Assembly (NCBI RefSeq): GCF_026162625.1 | Contig: NZ_JAOTBD010000002.1 | Location: 62,001-126,000, forward strand | DNA: 64,000 bases | Direction of reading: 5' to 3' | Source of the DNA: Paracoccus beibuensis | GTDB taxonomy: Bacteria; Pseudomonadota; Alphaproteobacteria; Rhodobacterales; Rhodobacteraceae | Translations under genes and position numbers: made by a program | Shown: positions 35,999 to 43,731 of the stretch, piece after piece | Numbering within the stretch: position 1 is the stretch's first letter | Layout of the letters: each line of letters starts with the position of its first letter | Notes under the pieces: generated by a model | Databases searched by the model: none | Seen by the model: the letters and a program-made list of their open reading frames with translations, nothing else | What the model was told of the DNA's origin: nothing

Positions 35999-36874
35999 AT
36001 GCCGGATTTCGAAGCGCAGCGCGGGATCACCGCCCCAGTGAACGCGGCCTGCTGTTTGATGATCTGCAACGTTTTTCCAAGGACATATTTTCAGATGGTG
36101 GACAATGGCGTGCTCTCGTCACTCCTGCGCAAGCGGGTGTCCGAGGGTGAACTTGACCTTTATGTTCTGGGTTCCAGCAGCAGCGAAGCGTTCGACTATG
36201 CCATCGGCAGGCGTTCGACATATCACCCGTTCTGGGCCGGCGCCTGGAGCGCGCGCGTGCTTCGCGATGCAGAGATGCAGGACTACATCGCCCATATCCT
36301 CAGGCGGGCGCCCCGCGAGAGCCATATCCTGCTGAACTTCGGCCTGGCGGACGTCCTTTTCAATGCGCGATACAAGGCCGTGACCGAAGGCTTCTACGAT
36401 TTTGATCTTCTGGTCCGTGAAGCTGCCGAGGGCATCCTTCTGACCGTCAGGAACCTGCACGCGTCGGGCTTCCGCTCGGTCCGGCCGATCTTCATCAGCC
36501 CGGTTCCCAATCTCGGGCAGAAGTACTGGCAGGGCATCGGGCCGGGTCGGCAACTTCCCAACCCGCTGATGGGAATGATGTATCACGGCATCTTCAGCCA
36601 GGTTGCCAAGGAAGCACCCTGCGTCGATGTCTTCGATGAGCTCTCTCAAGGCGCCTCGAGATGCTTTCTTCTGCGGCCCGAGTTCCATCGGCAAGAGCAG
36701 GATCATCATCCCGACTACATCAAGATGCACGAGATCATCCGGGACAAGCTTTTCGGGATACCTGGCACGCCGCCCTGCCGCGAGAAGCCGTTGGAGGCGC
36801 ACTACCCTTATCACGACATCTGGATCACCACCCTGCGCAAGCGCGGCAGGACACGACGTAGCACCTGTTGCTAG
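35999..36874 (+). CDS. SGNH-hydrolase-like protein of unknown role
   Basis: A 291-residue protein. Features suggesting an SGNH fold are an early GSSSSEAFDYAIG (block I-like Ser), HILLNFGLADVLF (block III-like), and HHPDYIKMHEIIRDKL near the end, where D and H could complete a triad. Such proteins often deacetylate or acetylate surface glycans. There is no signal peptide. The start is uncertain: ATG 35999 has no clear ribosome site, and ATG 36095 has AAGGA 11 bases upstream. It stands alone, divergent from the efflux adaptor by 174 bases. Confidence 0.45.
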   Translation: MPDFEAQRGITAPVNAACCLMICNVFPRTYFQMVDNGVLSSLLRKRVSEGELDLYVLGSSSSEAFDYAIGRRSTYHPFWAGAWSARVLRDAEMQDYIAHILRRAPRESHILLNFGLADVLFNARYKAVTEGFYDFDLLVREAAEGILLTVRNLHASGFRSVRPIFISPVPNLGQKYWQGIGPGRQLPNPLMGMMYHGIFSQVAKEAPCVDVFDELSQGASRCFLLRPEFHRQEQDHHPDYIKMHEIIRDKLFGIPGTPPCREKPLEAHYPYHDIWITTLRKRGRTRRSTCC

Positions 36875-37247
36875 AACCGTTTGGGAATTTCTTCCTGCGC
36901 ATGGTCCCCTTCCCGCACGGGGCGGCACCTCATCCACCGCTCTTGTTGGACTGTCAGCTTGATCCGTCCCGGCAGAACGACACAGCCGGATGCCAGCGGC
37001 GTCGGGTTGAATTCCGCTCGGTACGGAGGATTGCCGGAAATCCGCTGATGCATTGCAGCACGGCCTAAGCATCGATCATGCGTGTCGTTCATTCAACGAT
37101 GATGACGGACTCGGCCCCTGAACACATCGCGCCACGACCAAGTTGGCCAGCAGGCGCCAAGTTATCGGTCGTCTCGCTGCCCCTCAGCTTGCGCAGCTTT
37201 GTCAGGGACCGTCGCTCTACCCCGTACGCAAGGTCACATGGTGGGAT
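36875..37247. other. 373-base stretch without a recognised gene
   Basis: Short open frames on both strands overlap here without codon bias or recognisable sequence. There is no clear terminator, repeat or operator. It lies between the SGNH-like gene and tRNA-Val and may include the tRNA 3' processing region. Confidence 0.5.
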
Positions 37248-37322
37248 TGGTGCGAGCGGAGGGGATCGAACCCCCGACCAACTGGGTGTAAACCAGTTGC
37301 TCTACCGCTGAGCTACGCTCGC
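37248..37322 (-). tRNA. tRNA-Val (anticodon UAC)
   Basis: The minus strand reads GCGAGCGTAGCTCAGCGG and so on, ending TTCGATCCCCTCCGCTCGC, then A and encoded CCA. The acceptor stem GCGAGCG pairs with CGCTCGC. The anticodon arm AACTGG-TTTACAC-CCAGTT gives UAC (reads GUA). D- and T-arms are normal and the length is 75 bases including CCA. Confidence 0.95.
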
Positions 37323-37497
37323 ATGCACTCTCGTTCGATGAACGCCCGCGCGATTAGTTTGTTTATTTAATGCGAGGGCCAGCAAGCCGCAATAGCCTTC
37401 CGAGGACCGGCGTGCGGTCCGGCCGGGCCATCATCTCGTCCTGCCCGCGTGACGGGACAGAGCAATGTGCCAGAGAAACGACGAGGCCGACGCGACC

Positions 37498-38097
37498 TCA
37501 GCTCCGATCCTCTTCGTGGCGCAGAATGGTGCAGGCGCCCGCGCTGATCCGGTAGACGACGCCCTGCCGCATCTCGCCCTCGGCCAGACGATCAATGGTC
37601 CGGCCAAGCGCCAGCAGCCGCAGCATCCGCAAAGTGATCCCATGCGTCACGATCAGCGCCGGCCCGTCGAGCCCAGCGAGAAACGACCGGCACCGCAGTT
37701 CCAGGGCCTGCAGCCCTTCGCCGCCCGGGCAACGGTCGTACCAGGACAGCGGGGGGCCATCGAAGGCTTCCGCGCTGTTGCGGCGAAGATCCGCCAGAAG
37801 GTGCCCGGCGAAGCCGCCGATGCAGACTTCGGAAAGCGCAGGGTCCATCTTGAAGACTCGCTTCAGGAAGACCCGGCGAGCGGTCTCGACCGCCCGGCCC
37901 TGCGGACTGGAAAACCGCTGGCCGTCGCAGTTTTCGGTAAGCTCCGCCTGCCACGCCGCCTGACGTTCCCCACGCGACGTGAGGCGGGCATCTAGACCGC
38001 CGTGCAGCCTGCCTTCGCGATTCCAGACGGTTTCTCCGTGCCGCATCAGCCACAGGTCTGGCCGCTCCTGTCGAAAACGTCGTATCGGTCGAGTCAT
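37498..38097 (-). CDS. Histidine phosphatase family protein (phosphoglycerate-mutase-like)
   Basis: A 199-residue enzyme. The catalytic RHG motif is in LWLMRHGETVWNREG, and the second catalytic His is in ALIVTHGITLRMLRLL. SSPQGRAVETA supplies the phosphate-binding Arg. This group includes alpha-ribazole and broad-specificity phosphatases; no cobalamin genes adjoin, so the substrate is open. ATG 38097 (MTRPIRRFRQERPDLW) is chosen over a frame to 38202 whose extension is not family-like. Confidence 0.88.
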   Translation of the reverse strand: MTRPIRRFRQERPDLWLMRHGETVWNREGRLHGGLDARLTSRGERQAAWQAELTENCDGQRFSSPQGRAVETARRVFLKRVFKMDPALSEVCIGGFAGHLLADLRRNSAEAFDGPPLSWYDRCPGGEGLQALELRCRSFLAGLDGPALIVTHGITLRMLRLLALGRTIDRLAEGEMRQGVVYRISAGACTILRHEEDRS

Positions 38098-38433
38098 CTT
38101 CTTGCGCAGGATTCCGAGAGCATCTTTGGCTTCTAGCAGATGTTGCCGCCGGTCAGCGAGTGGAACGCACGTCTTACCTTGCGAGCTCTGCTGATGCGAC
38201 ATCGAGGACCCGCGTCACATCGCACGATCCGACGATCCGGTCATCTTGATCTGCCGGAAGTTCGGCATCGGCCGACGCCAGATGGTAGCGGATGCAGCGA
38301 CCAGCGGACGGCAACGGATCGTTTATCAAGTGCCGTTCGCGACCGAATGCGTCACAGCCGCTTCGACGCCAGCTGAACCACTGTGGGACGCAGGAAAAGC
38401 TTGCGCTCGACGCCGAAGGCAAGCCCCGACCAG
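38098..38433. other. 336-base intergenic region
   Basis: This region lies between the phosphatase gene and the ClpP-like gene, both on the minus strand. Frames here are short shadows without recognisable sequence. I see no hairpin with a T-run and no dyad symmetry strong enough to call. The phosphatase promoter probably lies here. Confidence 0.45.
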
Positions 38434-39168
38434 TCATGCTTCCGGCGGCGTCGTCAGGTTCAGCTCCGTCATCAGCTCTGGCGTCAGGATGTTGATGTCG
38501 GAGGGAGGGGTGCGCAGCGCGTGGGTCATCAGGCGCAGGTCGACGTCCATTTCGACCAGATAGTCCATCACGCCGGCCTGCGCCCGCTGCAGATCGCCCA
38601 CGGCTAGGAATGCCGGCAGAACGGTGTTCTGGCCGAAATAGTGCTGGTGCACGCCCACCACTCCCCCGCGCTCGACCTGCCGGTCGACACCCCCGGCGAA
38701 GATGTACGGGCATGCAGACAGGCAGACCGCGCCGTCACCGACCTGCGTGGCAAAGCCAGCCGCCCGGATCGTCCGGCCGATGGCGACCGCATCCGCGACC
38801 GAACCGCCCGAACTGTCCAGCGCAACCAGCCGGGCCTGGGGACGAACGCGGTCCATCCAGGCCGCGAAGCGGTCGGCATCACCCGGGGCGATCTGGCCGA
38901 CGATCTGGATCCGATCATCGGCTTCCGAAAACTCCAGCTCCTCGGGCATGGGGCGCATGGCGGGCGCACCGGGGCGCGTGGGATCGGTCGGTCGCAGATC
39001 GGGCCGATAGGGCCTGACGCTGGGACCCTGGGCGGGGGGCGCGTAAAGACCGGGCGCCTCGCCGCCGGGGGCGCGGACCACGTCCAGCCCCACGATGGCA
39101 CCCGCCATCAGCACCTGCGATACCAGCACCGCCCTGATCGCCCGCTGCGGCGACGAAAAGAGGCCCAT
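38434..39168 (-). CDS. ClpP-fold (COG3904-like) periplasmic protein
   Basis: A 244-residue protein. An N-terminal membrane segment (AIRAVLVSQVLMAGAIVGLDVV) acts as signal or anchor, followed by a ~50-residue Pro-rich linker. A ClpP/crotonase-like domain follows: VALDSSGGSVADAVAIGR gives the oxyanion loop, AVCLSACPYIFAGG the nucleophile-type Ser, and GVVGVHQHYF a possible catalytic His. Proteolysis is plausible but unproven for this group. The start is ATG 39168, one base after the partner gene's TGA, so the two are co-translated. Confidence 0.7.
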   Translation of the reverse strand: MGLFSSPQRAIRAVLVSQVLMAGAIVGLDVVRAPGGEAPGLYAPPAQGPSVRPYRPDLRPTDPTRPGAPAMRPMPEELEFSEADDRIQIVGQIAPGDADRFAAWMDRVRPQARLVALDSSGGSVADAVAIGRTIRAAGFATQVGDGAVCLSACPYIFAGGVDRQVERGGVVGVHQHYFGQNTVLPAFLAVGDLQRAQAGVMDYLVEMDVDLRLMTHALRTPPSDINILTPELMTELNLTTPPEA

Positions 39169-39170
39169 CC

Positions 39171-40460
39171 TCAGGCCCCGCCGTCGCGCGGCACCTCGAA
39201 GGGCCGGGTGTGGGGCGGAACATGCGGCCGGACCTGTGCGGCGTCGGCCTGGCGCAGCAGCTCGGACGCGGCAAGGGCCGCGCGCAGCTCTCCGACGGTC
39301 ATGCGGTCGTCGCTGTGCCCCTCGCCGCGACCACTGCGGATGGCGGCCTGCACGACCATGATGATGAAGACCAGCACCGCCGGCAGCAGGTCGATCGAGA
39401 TGGCCCCTGCCCATGCCGGAATGAAGTTCTCGGCATAGGCGATGACGGCATCGGCGGCCGACATCGGCGTATAGAGCGCCTCGTCCGGCGGCGGCAGGGC
39501 CATGACCTCGGACGCGGCGGCCGACAGCGTATCGGCCCGTTGCGCCACAAGGGTCAGGACCGCGTTGATCGTGCTGGATTGCCCTGCCCGCATTTCCGCC
39601 GTGGTGCCGTCCAGTTCAGGCAGGACGACCGCATCGGACAGGTCCTGGGCGGCGCGGGCGACCAGCGGGGCCGGGTTCAGCTGGCGCAGTTGCGTGATCA
39701 GGCCCGCCAGCTCGACCGCGTCCTCGGAGAAGCGCACCGTGCGATCCTCGATCGGGCCGGGCTCGACCGAGGTGCCGCGCATCCGCGACAGGATCGAGTT
39801 GCCCTCGGTGAACGTCTGCTCGATCGGCTCCCCCAGGCCAAGAAGCTGCGCCTCGAGGGCCTGAAGCTCGGCGCTTTTCTGGGTCAGGACCCGAAAGACG
39901 GCGCCGCGACCCGAAAAGCCTGACAGGGTGCCGCCGGCTTCTTGCTCGGACAGGTCCTGAAAGCTTTGCCGAACTCGGGCCACGTCGCGCGAAAGCGACT
40001 GGCCGGCCACGGCATTTGCGTGGGCACGCTCCAGTGCGGACTGATAGTTCTGGACGGTCGTCGCCATATGTGTCTCGACCGCCGCGCCGCCGGCCAGGGC
40101 AGCGGCGTTCAGCCAAGACGACATCGCCACGATCGCGACCGACCCCAGCACCATCGTCAGCATCAGTCCCACGCGCGACGCGGCGCTGCGGACCGCTGGC
40201 AGCAGCCGCAGCAGATAGGACCAGAAGACGAAGATGCCGACCGACACGGCAATCGAATATGCCAGCGCCGCGAAGGTCGTCCAGAGGCCGGGATCGTCCA
40301 GCAGCGTCCGCACCCCAAGGTAGGTATAGATCCCCGACGCAGCCGACAGCACGCCCAGGGCGGTCGAGGTGAAGGTGTCAAGCCAATCCAGGTGCCGCTC
40401 CAGCTCTCGCGCATAGCGGTCGCCGGCACGGTCGGATGAGGTCGGTTCTGGATGAGCCAT
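39171..40460 (-). CDS. Four-helix membrane protein with large periplasmic or cytoplasmic domain, unknown
   Basis: A 429-residue protein. Hydrophobic segments lie near residues 30-50, 58-84 and 97-125, with a fourth near 352-378. Between the third and fourth lies a ~225-residue helical domain rich in Ala, Gln and Glu (QSALERAHANAVAGQ, AELQALEAQLLGLGE), reminiscent of sensory-domain coiled coils. The last ~50 residues are Arg/Pro-rich. No catalytic motif is visible. The tight link to the ClpP-like gene that follows suggests a membrane-bound partner or substrate of that protein. Confidence 0.55.
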   Translation of the reverse strand: MAHPEPTSSDRAGDRYARELERHLDWLDTFTSTALGVLSAASGIYTYLGVRTLLDDPGLWTTFAALAYSIAVSVGIFVFWSYLLRLLPAVRSAASRVGLMLTMVLGSVAIVAMSSWLNAAALAGGAAVETHMATTVQNYQSALERAHANAVAGQSLSRDVARVRQSFQDLSEQEAGGTLSGFSGRGAVFRVLTQKSAELQALEAQLLGLGEPIEQTFTEGNSILSRMRGTSVEPGPIEDRTVRFSEDAVELAGLITQLRQLNPAPLVARAAQDLSDAVVLPELDGTTAEMRAGQSSTINAVLTLVAQRADTLSAAASEVMALPPPDEALYTPMSAADAVIAYAENFIPAWAGAISIDLLPAVLVFIIMVVQAAIRSGRGEGHSDDRMTVGELRAALAASELLRQADAAQVRPHVPPHTRPFEVPRDGGA

Positions 40461-40565
40461 GCGGTCCTCGGTCGTGATGATGATCTGGCAGCAGATAAGC
40501 CCGAACGGCCGCGTTTCTCAGCCCCGTGGGCGCCGGAACGTGGTCACGCTTTCGGCATCGTCCCG

Positions 40566-41348
40566 TCAGGGATGATCGCCCGCGCGTGGGCTGGCCGGTG
40601 GCTCGTCCAGGAAGATCTGTTCGCCCGTCACGCTCGCCTGCTCCAGCCTGGTGCGGTCGAGGACGCGGATCGCCCCCCGGCCCATGTCGACGATCCCTTC
40701 GGCGCGCAGCTGTGAAAGGACGCGATTGACCGTCTGGCGCGAGCATCCGGCGAATCCGGCAAGTTCCGTCTGGCTGATCTGCACGTCGGGCATGTCCGGC
40801 GTGCTCATCGACAGCAGGTGGATGCGGACGCGGTCCTCGGCAGTATAGAACATCGCGACCGTGTGCTGGCGGTTGTCCCGCGTCAGGCGTTCGTGGAAGA
40901 TCGCGGCAAGGTTGCGCAGCAGGATGTCCGCCGACAGGTGGCGCAGGATCATCGCGGCGTCGAAGATCATCAGCGTGCTGTCGTGCTGCGCCGTGCAGGT
41001 CGCGGCGCAGGTCCGTCCCGAAAATTGCTCGACCTCTCCCAGAACTTCTCCGGGCACGGCGGAATGCGCCAGGACGCGGTTGCCGTTCACGTCGATGAAG
41101 GTAACTTCGACCCGGCCCTTCAGGATCAGGTACATGCAGTCGGCGTCTTCGCCCTGGCGCAGGATCTCCTTGGGGCGGCGCAGGTTGACGACCTTTGCCT
41201 CTGCCAGAAGTGCGGCAAGGGCATGATCCGGCGCGCCGCGCATCAGCGGGGGCTGCAGGCGGCAGAGCGTGGCCCCCCAATCGCAGCCGCTGCCCGAAGG
41301 CACTGCTTCGCCGCGACGAGAATTGCGTGTCTGACGTCGTTCGGGCAC
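40566..41348 (-). CDS. Crp/Fnr-family transcriptional regulator
   Basis: A 260-residue protein. The cyclic-nucleotide-binding-type beta-roll includes GEDADCMYLILKGRVEVTF, then AHSAVPGEVLGEVEQFSG. The long dimer helix is followed by a winged HTH (ISQTELAGFAGCSRQTVNRVLSQL). The Cys residues do not follow the FNR 4Fe-4S pattern, so oxygen sensing is not supported; the ligand is unknown. The start is GTG 41348 behind AAGGTGA. A perfect GTGAC dyad lies 27 bases upstream and may be its own operator. Confidence 0.88.
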   Translation of the reverse strand: MPERRQTRNSRRGEAVPSGSGCDWGATLCRLQPPLMRGAPDHALAALLAEAKVVNLRRPKEILRQGEDADCMYLILKGRVEVTFIDVNGNRVLAHSAVPGEVLGEVEQFSGRTCAATCTAQHDSTLMIFDAAMILRHLSADILLRNLAAIFHERLTRDNRQHTVAMFYTAEDRVRIHLLSMSTPDMPDVQISQTELAGFAGCSRQTVNRVLSQLRAEGIVDMGRGAIRVLDRTRLEQASVTGEQIFLDEPPASPRAGDHP

Positions 41349-41374
41349 GCGTCACCTTTCCGTACAACCGGATG

Positions 41375-41389
41375 GTGACAACAAGTCAC
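41375..41389. promoter_or_regulatory. Palindrome upstream of the Crp/Fnr gene
   Basis: GTGAC-AACAA-GTCAC is a perfect five-base inverted repeat with a five-base centre. It resembles the TGTGA-n6-TCACA half-sites of Crp-family operators but with different spacing. Its position just upstream of the regulator's start suggests autoregulation. Confidence 0.4.
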
Positions 41390-41560
41390 GAAAAAACGCA
41401 AGGGTTGCGGCGCCAACCACAACAGGTTTGTCAGATCGAGGGCCGCTCTACTCGGCAAACACATACGGGACATTGCCCCCGATCTGCACGTTCATGGATA
41501 ACCCATTTCCGGCGGCTTGAACGTCGTGCAGCCGACAGATCCGGTAACCGAAGTTAACAG

Positions 41561-42008
41561 TCAGCAAACTGTCATGCAGACGCGGTCAGGCTGGACTGGG
41601 TCTGCATGGCTGGTGAAGTTCTGCAGGATCGCCAGCCACCCCTCGCGCTGCTGGTCCAGCGAGTGTTCCGTTTCGGGATCGAAGTTGACCCGCACGGTGA
41701 CATCCTGCCCCTGCGGGATGAAGTCGACCACCGCATGCCGGTCGCCGAAATCGTATTCGTTCACGACGATCCTCGTGTAGGTGCCTTCGAAGTCGAAGCC
41801 CATGCCGCCCTCCCTCGCCTCCATCCGCGAGGAGTAGCGTCCGCCTTCCCTAGGCCGACGGTCGCTGTCGGGCAGTGCCAGTCGTCAGAAGCGATGTTCC
41901 ACTGCTGACATGATCCGGCGGGGTGTAGGCCTTCCAGACCTTCCCCGCAGGTCCTGCTGCGGTGGTTTCGACGACGACGCGGCCGGTCAGTCTGTCCTCG
42001 GATGTCAT
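41561..42008 (-). pseudogene. SRPBCC/AHSA1-domain protein, two frameshifts
   Basis: The gene starts MTSEDRLTGRVVVETTAAG at 42008 and reaches KVWKAYTPPDH. Homology then moves to a second frame (QWNIASDDWHCPTATV) and a third (REGGRYSSRMEAREGGMGF, through REGWLAILQNFTSHAD, ending at 41561). All three pieces match in order one SRPBCC domain, so single-base losses or gains near 41910 and 41850 broke it. It overlaps the VOC gene by ATGA and was the third gene of that operon. A sequencing error is possible but would need two hits. Confidence 0.75.
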
Positions 42009-42487
42009 CGGCCGCGCCGGGCAGCCTCGATGGCCGCCACGTCGATCTTCGACATCTGCATCATGGCCGAAAAGGCCCGCGCGGCCTCGTCGCCGCCGGC
42101 GGCAAGCGCCTCGGTCAGCACCCGCGGCGTGATCTGCCATGAGACGCCCCACCTGTCCTTGCACCAACCGCAGGCGCTTTCCTGTCCGCCATTGCCGACG
42201 ATCGCGGTCCAGTAGCGGTCGGTCTCCTCCTGATCGTCGGTGGCGATCTGGAACGAAAACGCTTCGGTCTGCGTGAATACCGGCCCGCCGTTCAGGCCGA
42301 TGCACGGGATGCCCATGACCGTGAACTGGACCGTCAGCACGTCGCCCGCCTTGCCCGACGGAAAATCGGTGGGCGCACGGTGGACGGCATCGACGCGGCT
42401 GTCGGGAAAGACGCTGGCGTAGAAGTTGGCGGCTTCTTCGGCGTCCTTGTCGTACCAGACGCATATGGTGTTCTTCGCAGGTGACAT
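42005..42487 (-). CDS. VOC-family protein (PhnB-like)
   Basis: A 160-residue protein with the paired betaalphabetabetabeta pattern of the vicinal-oxygen-chelate fold: ICVWYDKDAEEAANFYASVFPDSRV, then VQFTVMGIPCIGLNGG and CGWCKDRWGVSWQITP. It is the group often labelled 3-demethylubiquinone methyltransferase-like or PhnB. Catalysis is unproven and many bind antibiotics or small metabolites. The ATG is preceded by GGGGCTT. It sits between a second VOC gene and the broken SRPBCC gene. Confidence 0.87.
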   Translation of the reverse strand: MSPAKNTICVWYDKDAEEAANFYASVFPDSRVDAVHRAPTDFPSGKAGDVLTVQFTVMGIPCIGLNGGPVFTQTEAFSFQIATDDQEETDRYWTAIVGNGGQESACGWCKDRWGVSWQITPRVLTEALAAGGDEAARAFSAMMQMSKIDVAAIEAARRGR

Positions 42488-42523
42488 CGGAAGCCCCTTT
42501 GTGGGATGATGTTGCGATGCGGG

Positions 42524-42961
42524 TCAGGTGGCTGCAGCTGTCTCTGCGGCACCCTGCGCTGCGGCCATGTCCATCCACATGACCTCGAAGACATTGCCGT
42601 CCGGGTCGCAGAAGCTTCGCCCGTACATGAAGCCATAGTCCTGGACCTTGTCGTTGTCGGTCCCGCCCGCCTGCACGGCGCGCTCGGTGATCTGGTCCAC
42701 GGCCTCGCGGCTGTTGCGCGACAGGCAGATCAGCGCCGCCGTGACCGCCTGCGTGTCGGCGACCGGGCGCGGTGCGAAACCTGCGAATTTTTCCTTGTTC
42801 AGGATCATCATGTAGATGGTGTCGGACACGACGATGCATTTGGCGGTATCGTCCGAGAACCGCGGGTTCGCATGGAACCCCAGGGCTTCGAAGAACGCCT
42901 GCGACGCCTCGACATCCGAGACGGGCAGGTTCACGAAGATCATCTGCGGCTGGTCGGTCAT
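42524..42961 (-). CDS. VOC-family protein (glyoxalase/bleomycin-resistance-like)
   Basis: A 145-residue protein starting MTDQPQMIFVNLPVSDVEAS, followed by FFEALGFHANPRFSDD. The second half has YGFMYGRSFCDPDGNVFEVMW, the usual FxDPxGNxxE metal-ligand motif of the glyoxalase superfamily. The start at 42961 has GGAAG upstream. It is first of the VOC–VOC–SRPBCC operon and divergent from the HxlR-type pseudogene, which was presumably its regulator. Confidence 0.88.
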   Translation of the reverse strand: MTDQPQMIFVNLPVSDVEASQAFFEALGFHANPRFSDDTAKCIVVSDTIYMMILNKEKFAGFAPRPVADTQAVTAALICLSRNSREAVDQITERAVQAGGTDNDKVQDYGFMYGRSFCDPDGNVFEVMWMDMAAAQGAAETAAAT

Positions 42962-43051
42962 TGTCTTCCCTTCCTGTGCAACGGGCGATTCCGGTCGCCT
43001 GTCATGGATGATGACCTCCACAGTATCTTTAAGCAACTAAAAACTATCTAA

Positions 43052-43731
43052 ATGATACCTATTGCCGGAGACACTGACGGCCTTTGGCAGACGCTGCTAT
43101 GGCGATGGCGCAGGGGCTGGACCTGATCGGCGAACGGCCGGCCGTTCTTGTCCTGCGCGAGCGGATGTTCGGCCTGGAGCGGTCCAGTGACCTTCGCGTG
43201 GATTTTCCGGGGTATCGCCGCGCCCGTCCTGACGCAGCGGCGCGACGATCTCTAGCTTGCGGGGATCGTCCGGCGACGCATCCTGTCGCCGTCGGGTCGG
43301 ATCCAGGTTTGTGAACTGGCTCCGTGCGCGCAGCTGGAACCGCCTTCCGCGCCCATAGGAAAAACGCGGCTCGCAACCCTTACCTGCAGCCCGGCCCCAT
43401 GTCGGTGGCATCGGTTGCGATTTCCCTGCGGATGATGTTCTCGCCCGCCGCTGCGGCCGGGTTCCGTGGGCGCATTGCGCTGAACATCGACCGTTCGATC
43501 TTCACCCCCAAAAGGCGCAGGCCCCGGATGCCACGATCAACGCCAGCCCGACGCGCTTGCAGCCGTGGTCCATCGGGGATGCCCATCGAGGCTGGCGAGG
43601 TGACCGTCGGAGGGTCGCGGGACATCGTCGGCCGCGTCCTGCGCCTGTTCGCGCTGCCCAAGCGCGACCTGACGCCGCCCCCGCTGGAGGCCACGTCGTG
43701 CCGCACGGCAGTCAGCCGTGGAACAGGGTGA
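43052..43731 (+). pseudogene. HxlR-family regulator, multiply frameshifted
   Basis: Starting at ATG 43052 (MIPIAGDTD), the frame shifts and continues as RPLADAAMAMAQGLDLIGER, then VLVLRERMFGLERSSDLR, the winged-HTH start of HxlR regulators. Another frame gives GIAAPVLTQRRDDL, a TAG stop, then LAGIVRRRILSPSGRIQV. A later frame gives NPYLQPGPMSVASVAISLRM and EAGEVTVGGSRDIVGRVLRL, the C-terminal sterol-carrier-like part. All pieces are collinear, so this is one dead gene. It was divergent from the VOC operon, the normal arrangement for an HxlR regulator. Confidence 0.8.

Noticed and set aside
37404-37420. GGACCG-GCGTG-CGGTCC inverted repeat
   Set aside because: There is no T-run and no gene end at the right place. 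It is a short GC-rich stem expected by chance at this base composition.
40566-41348. FNR-type oxygen sensor
   Set aside because: The Cys spacing does not match the N-terminal cluster plus central Cys needed for a 4Fe-4S centre.
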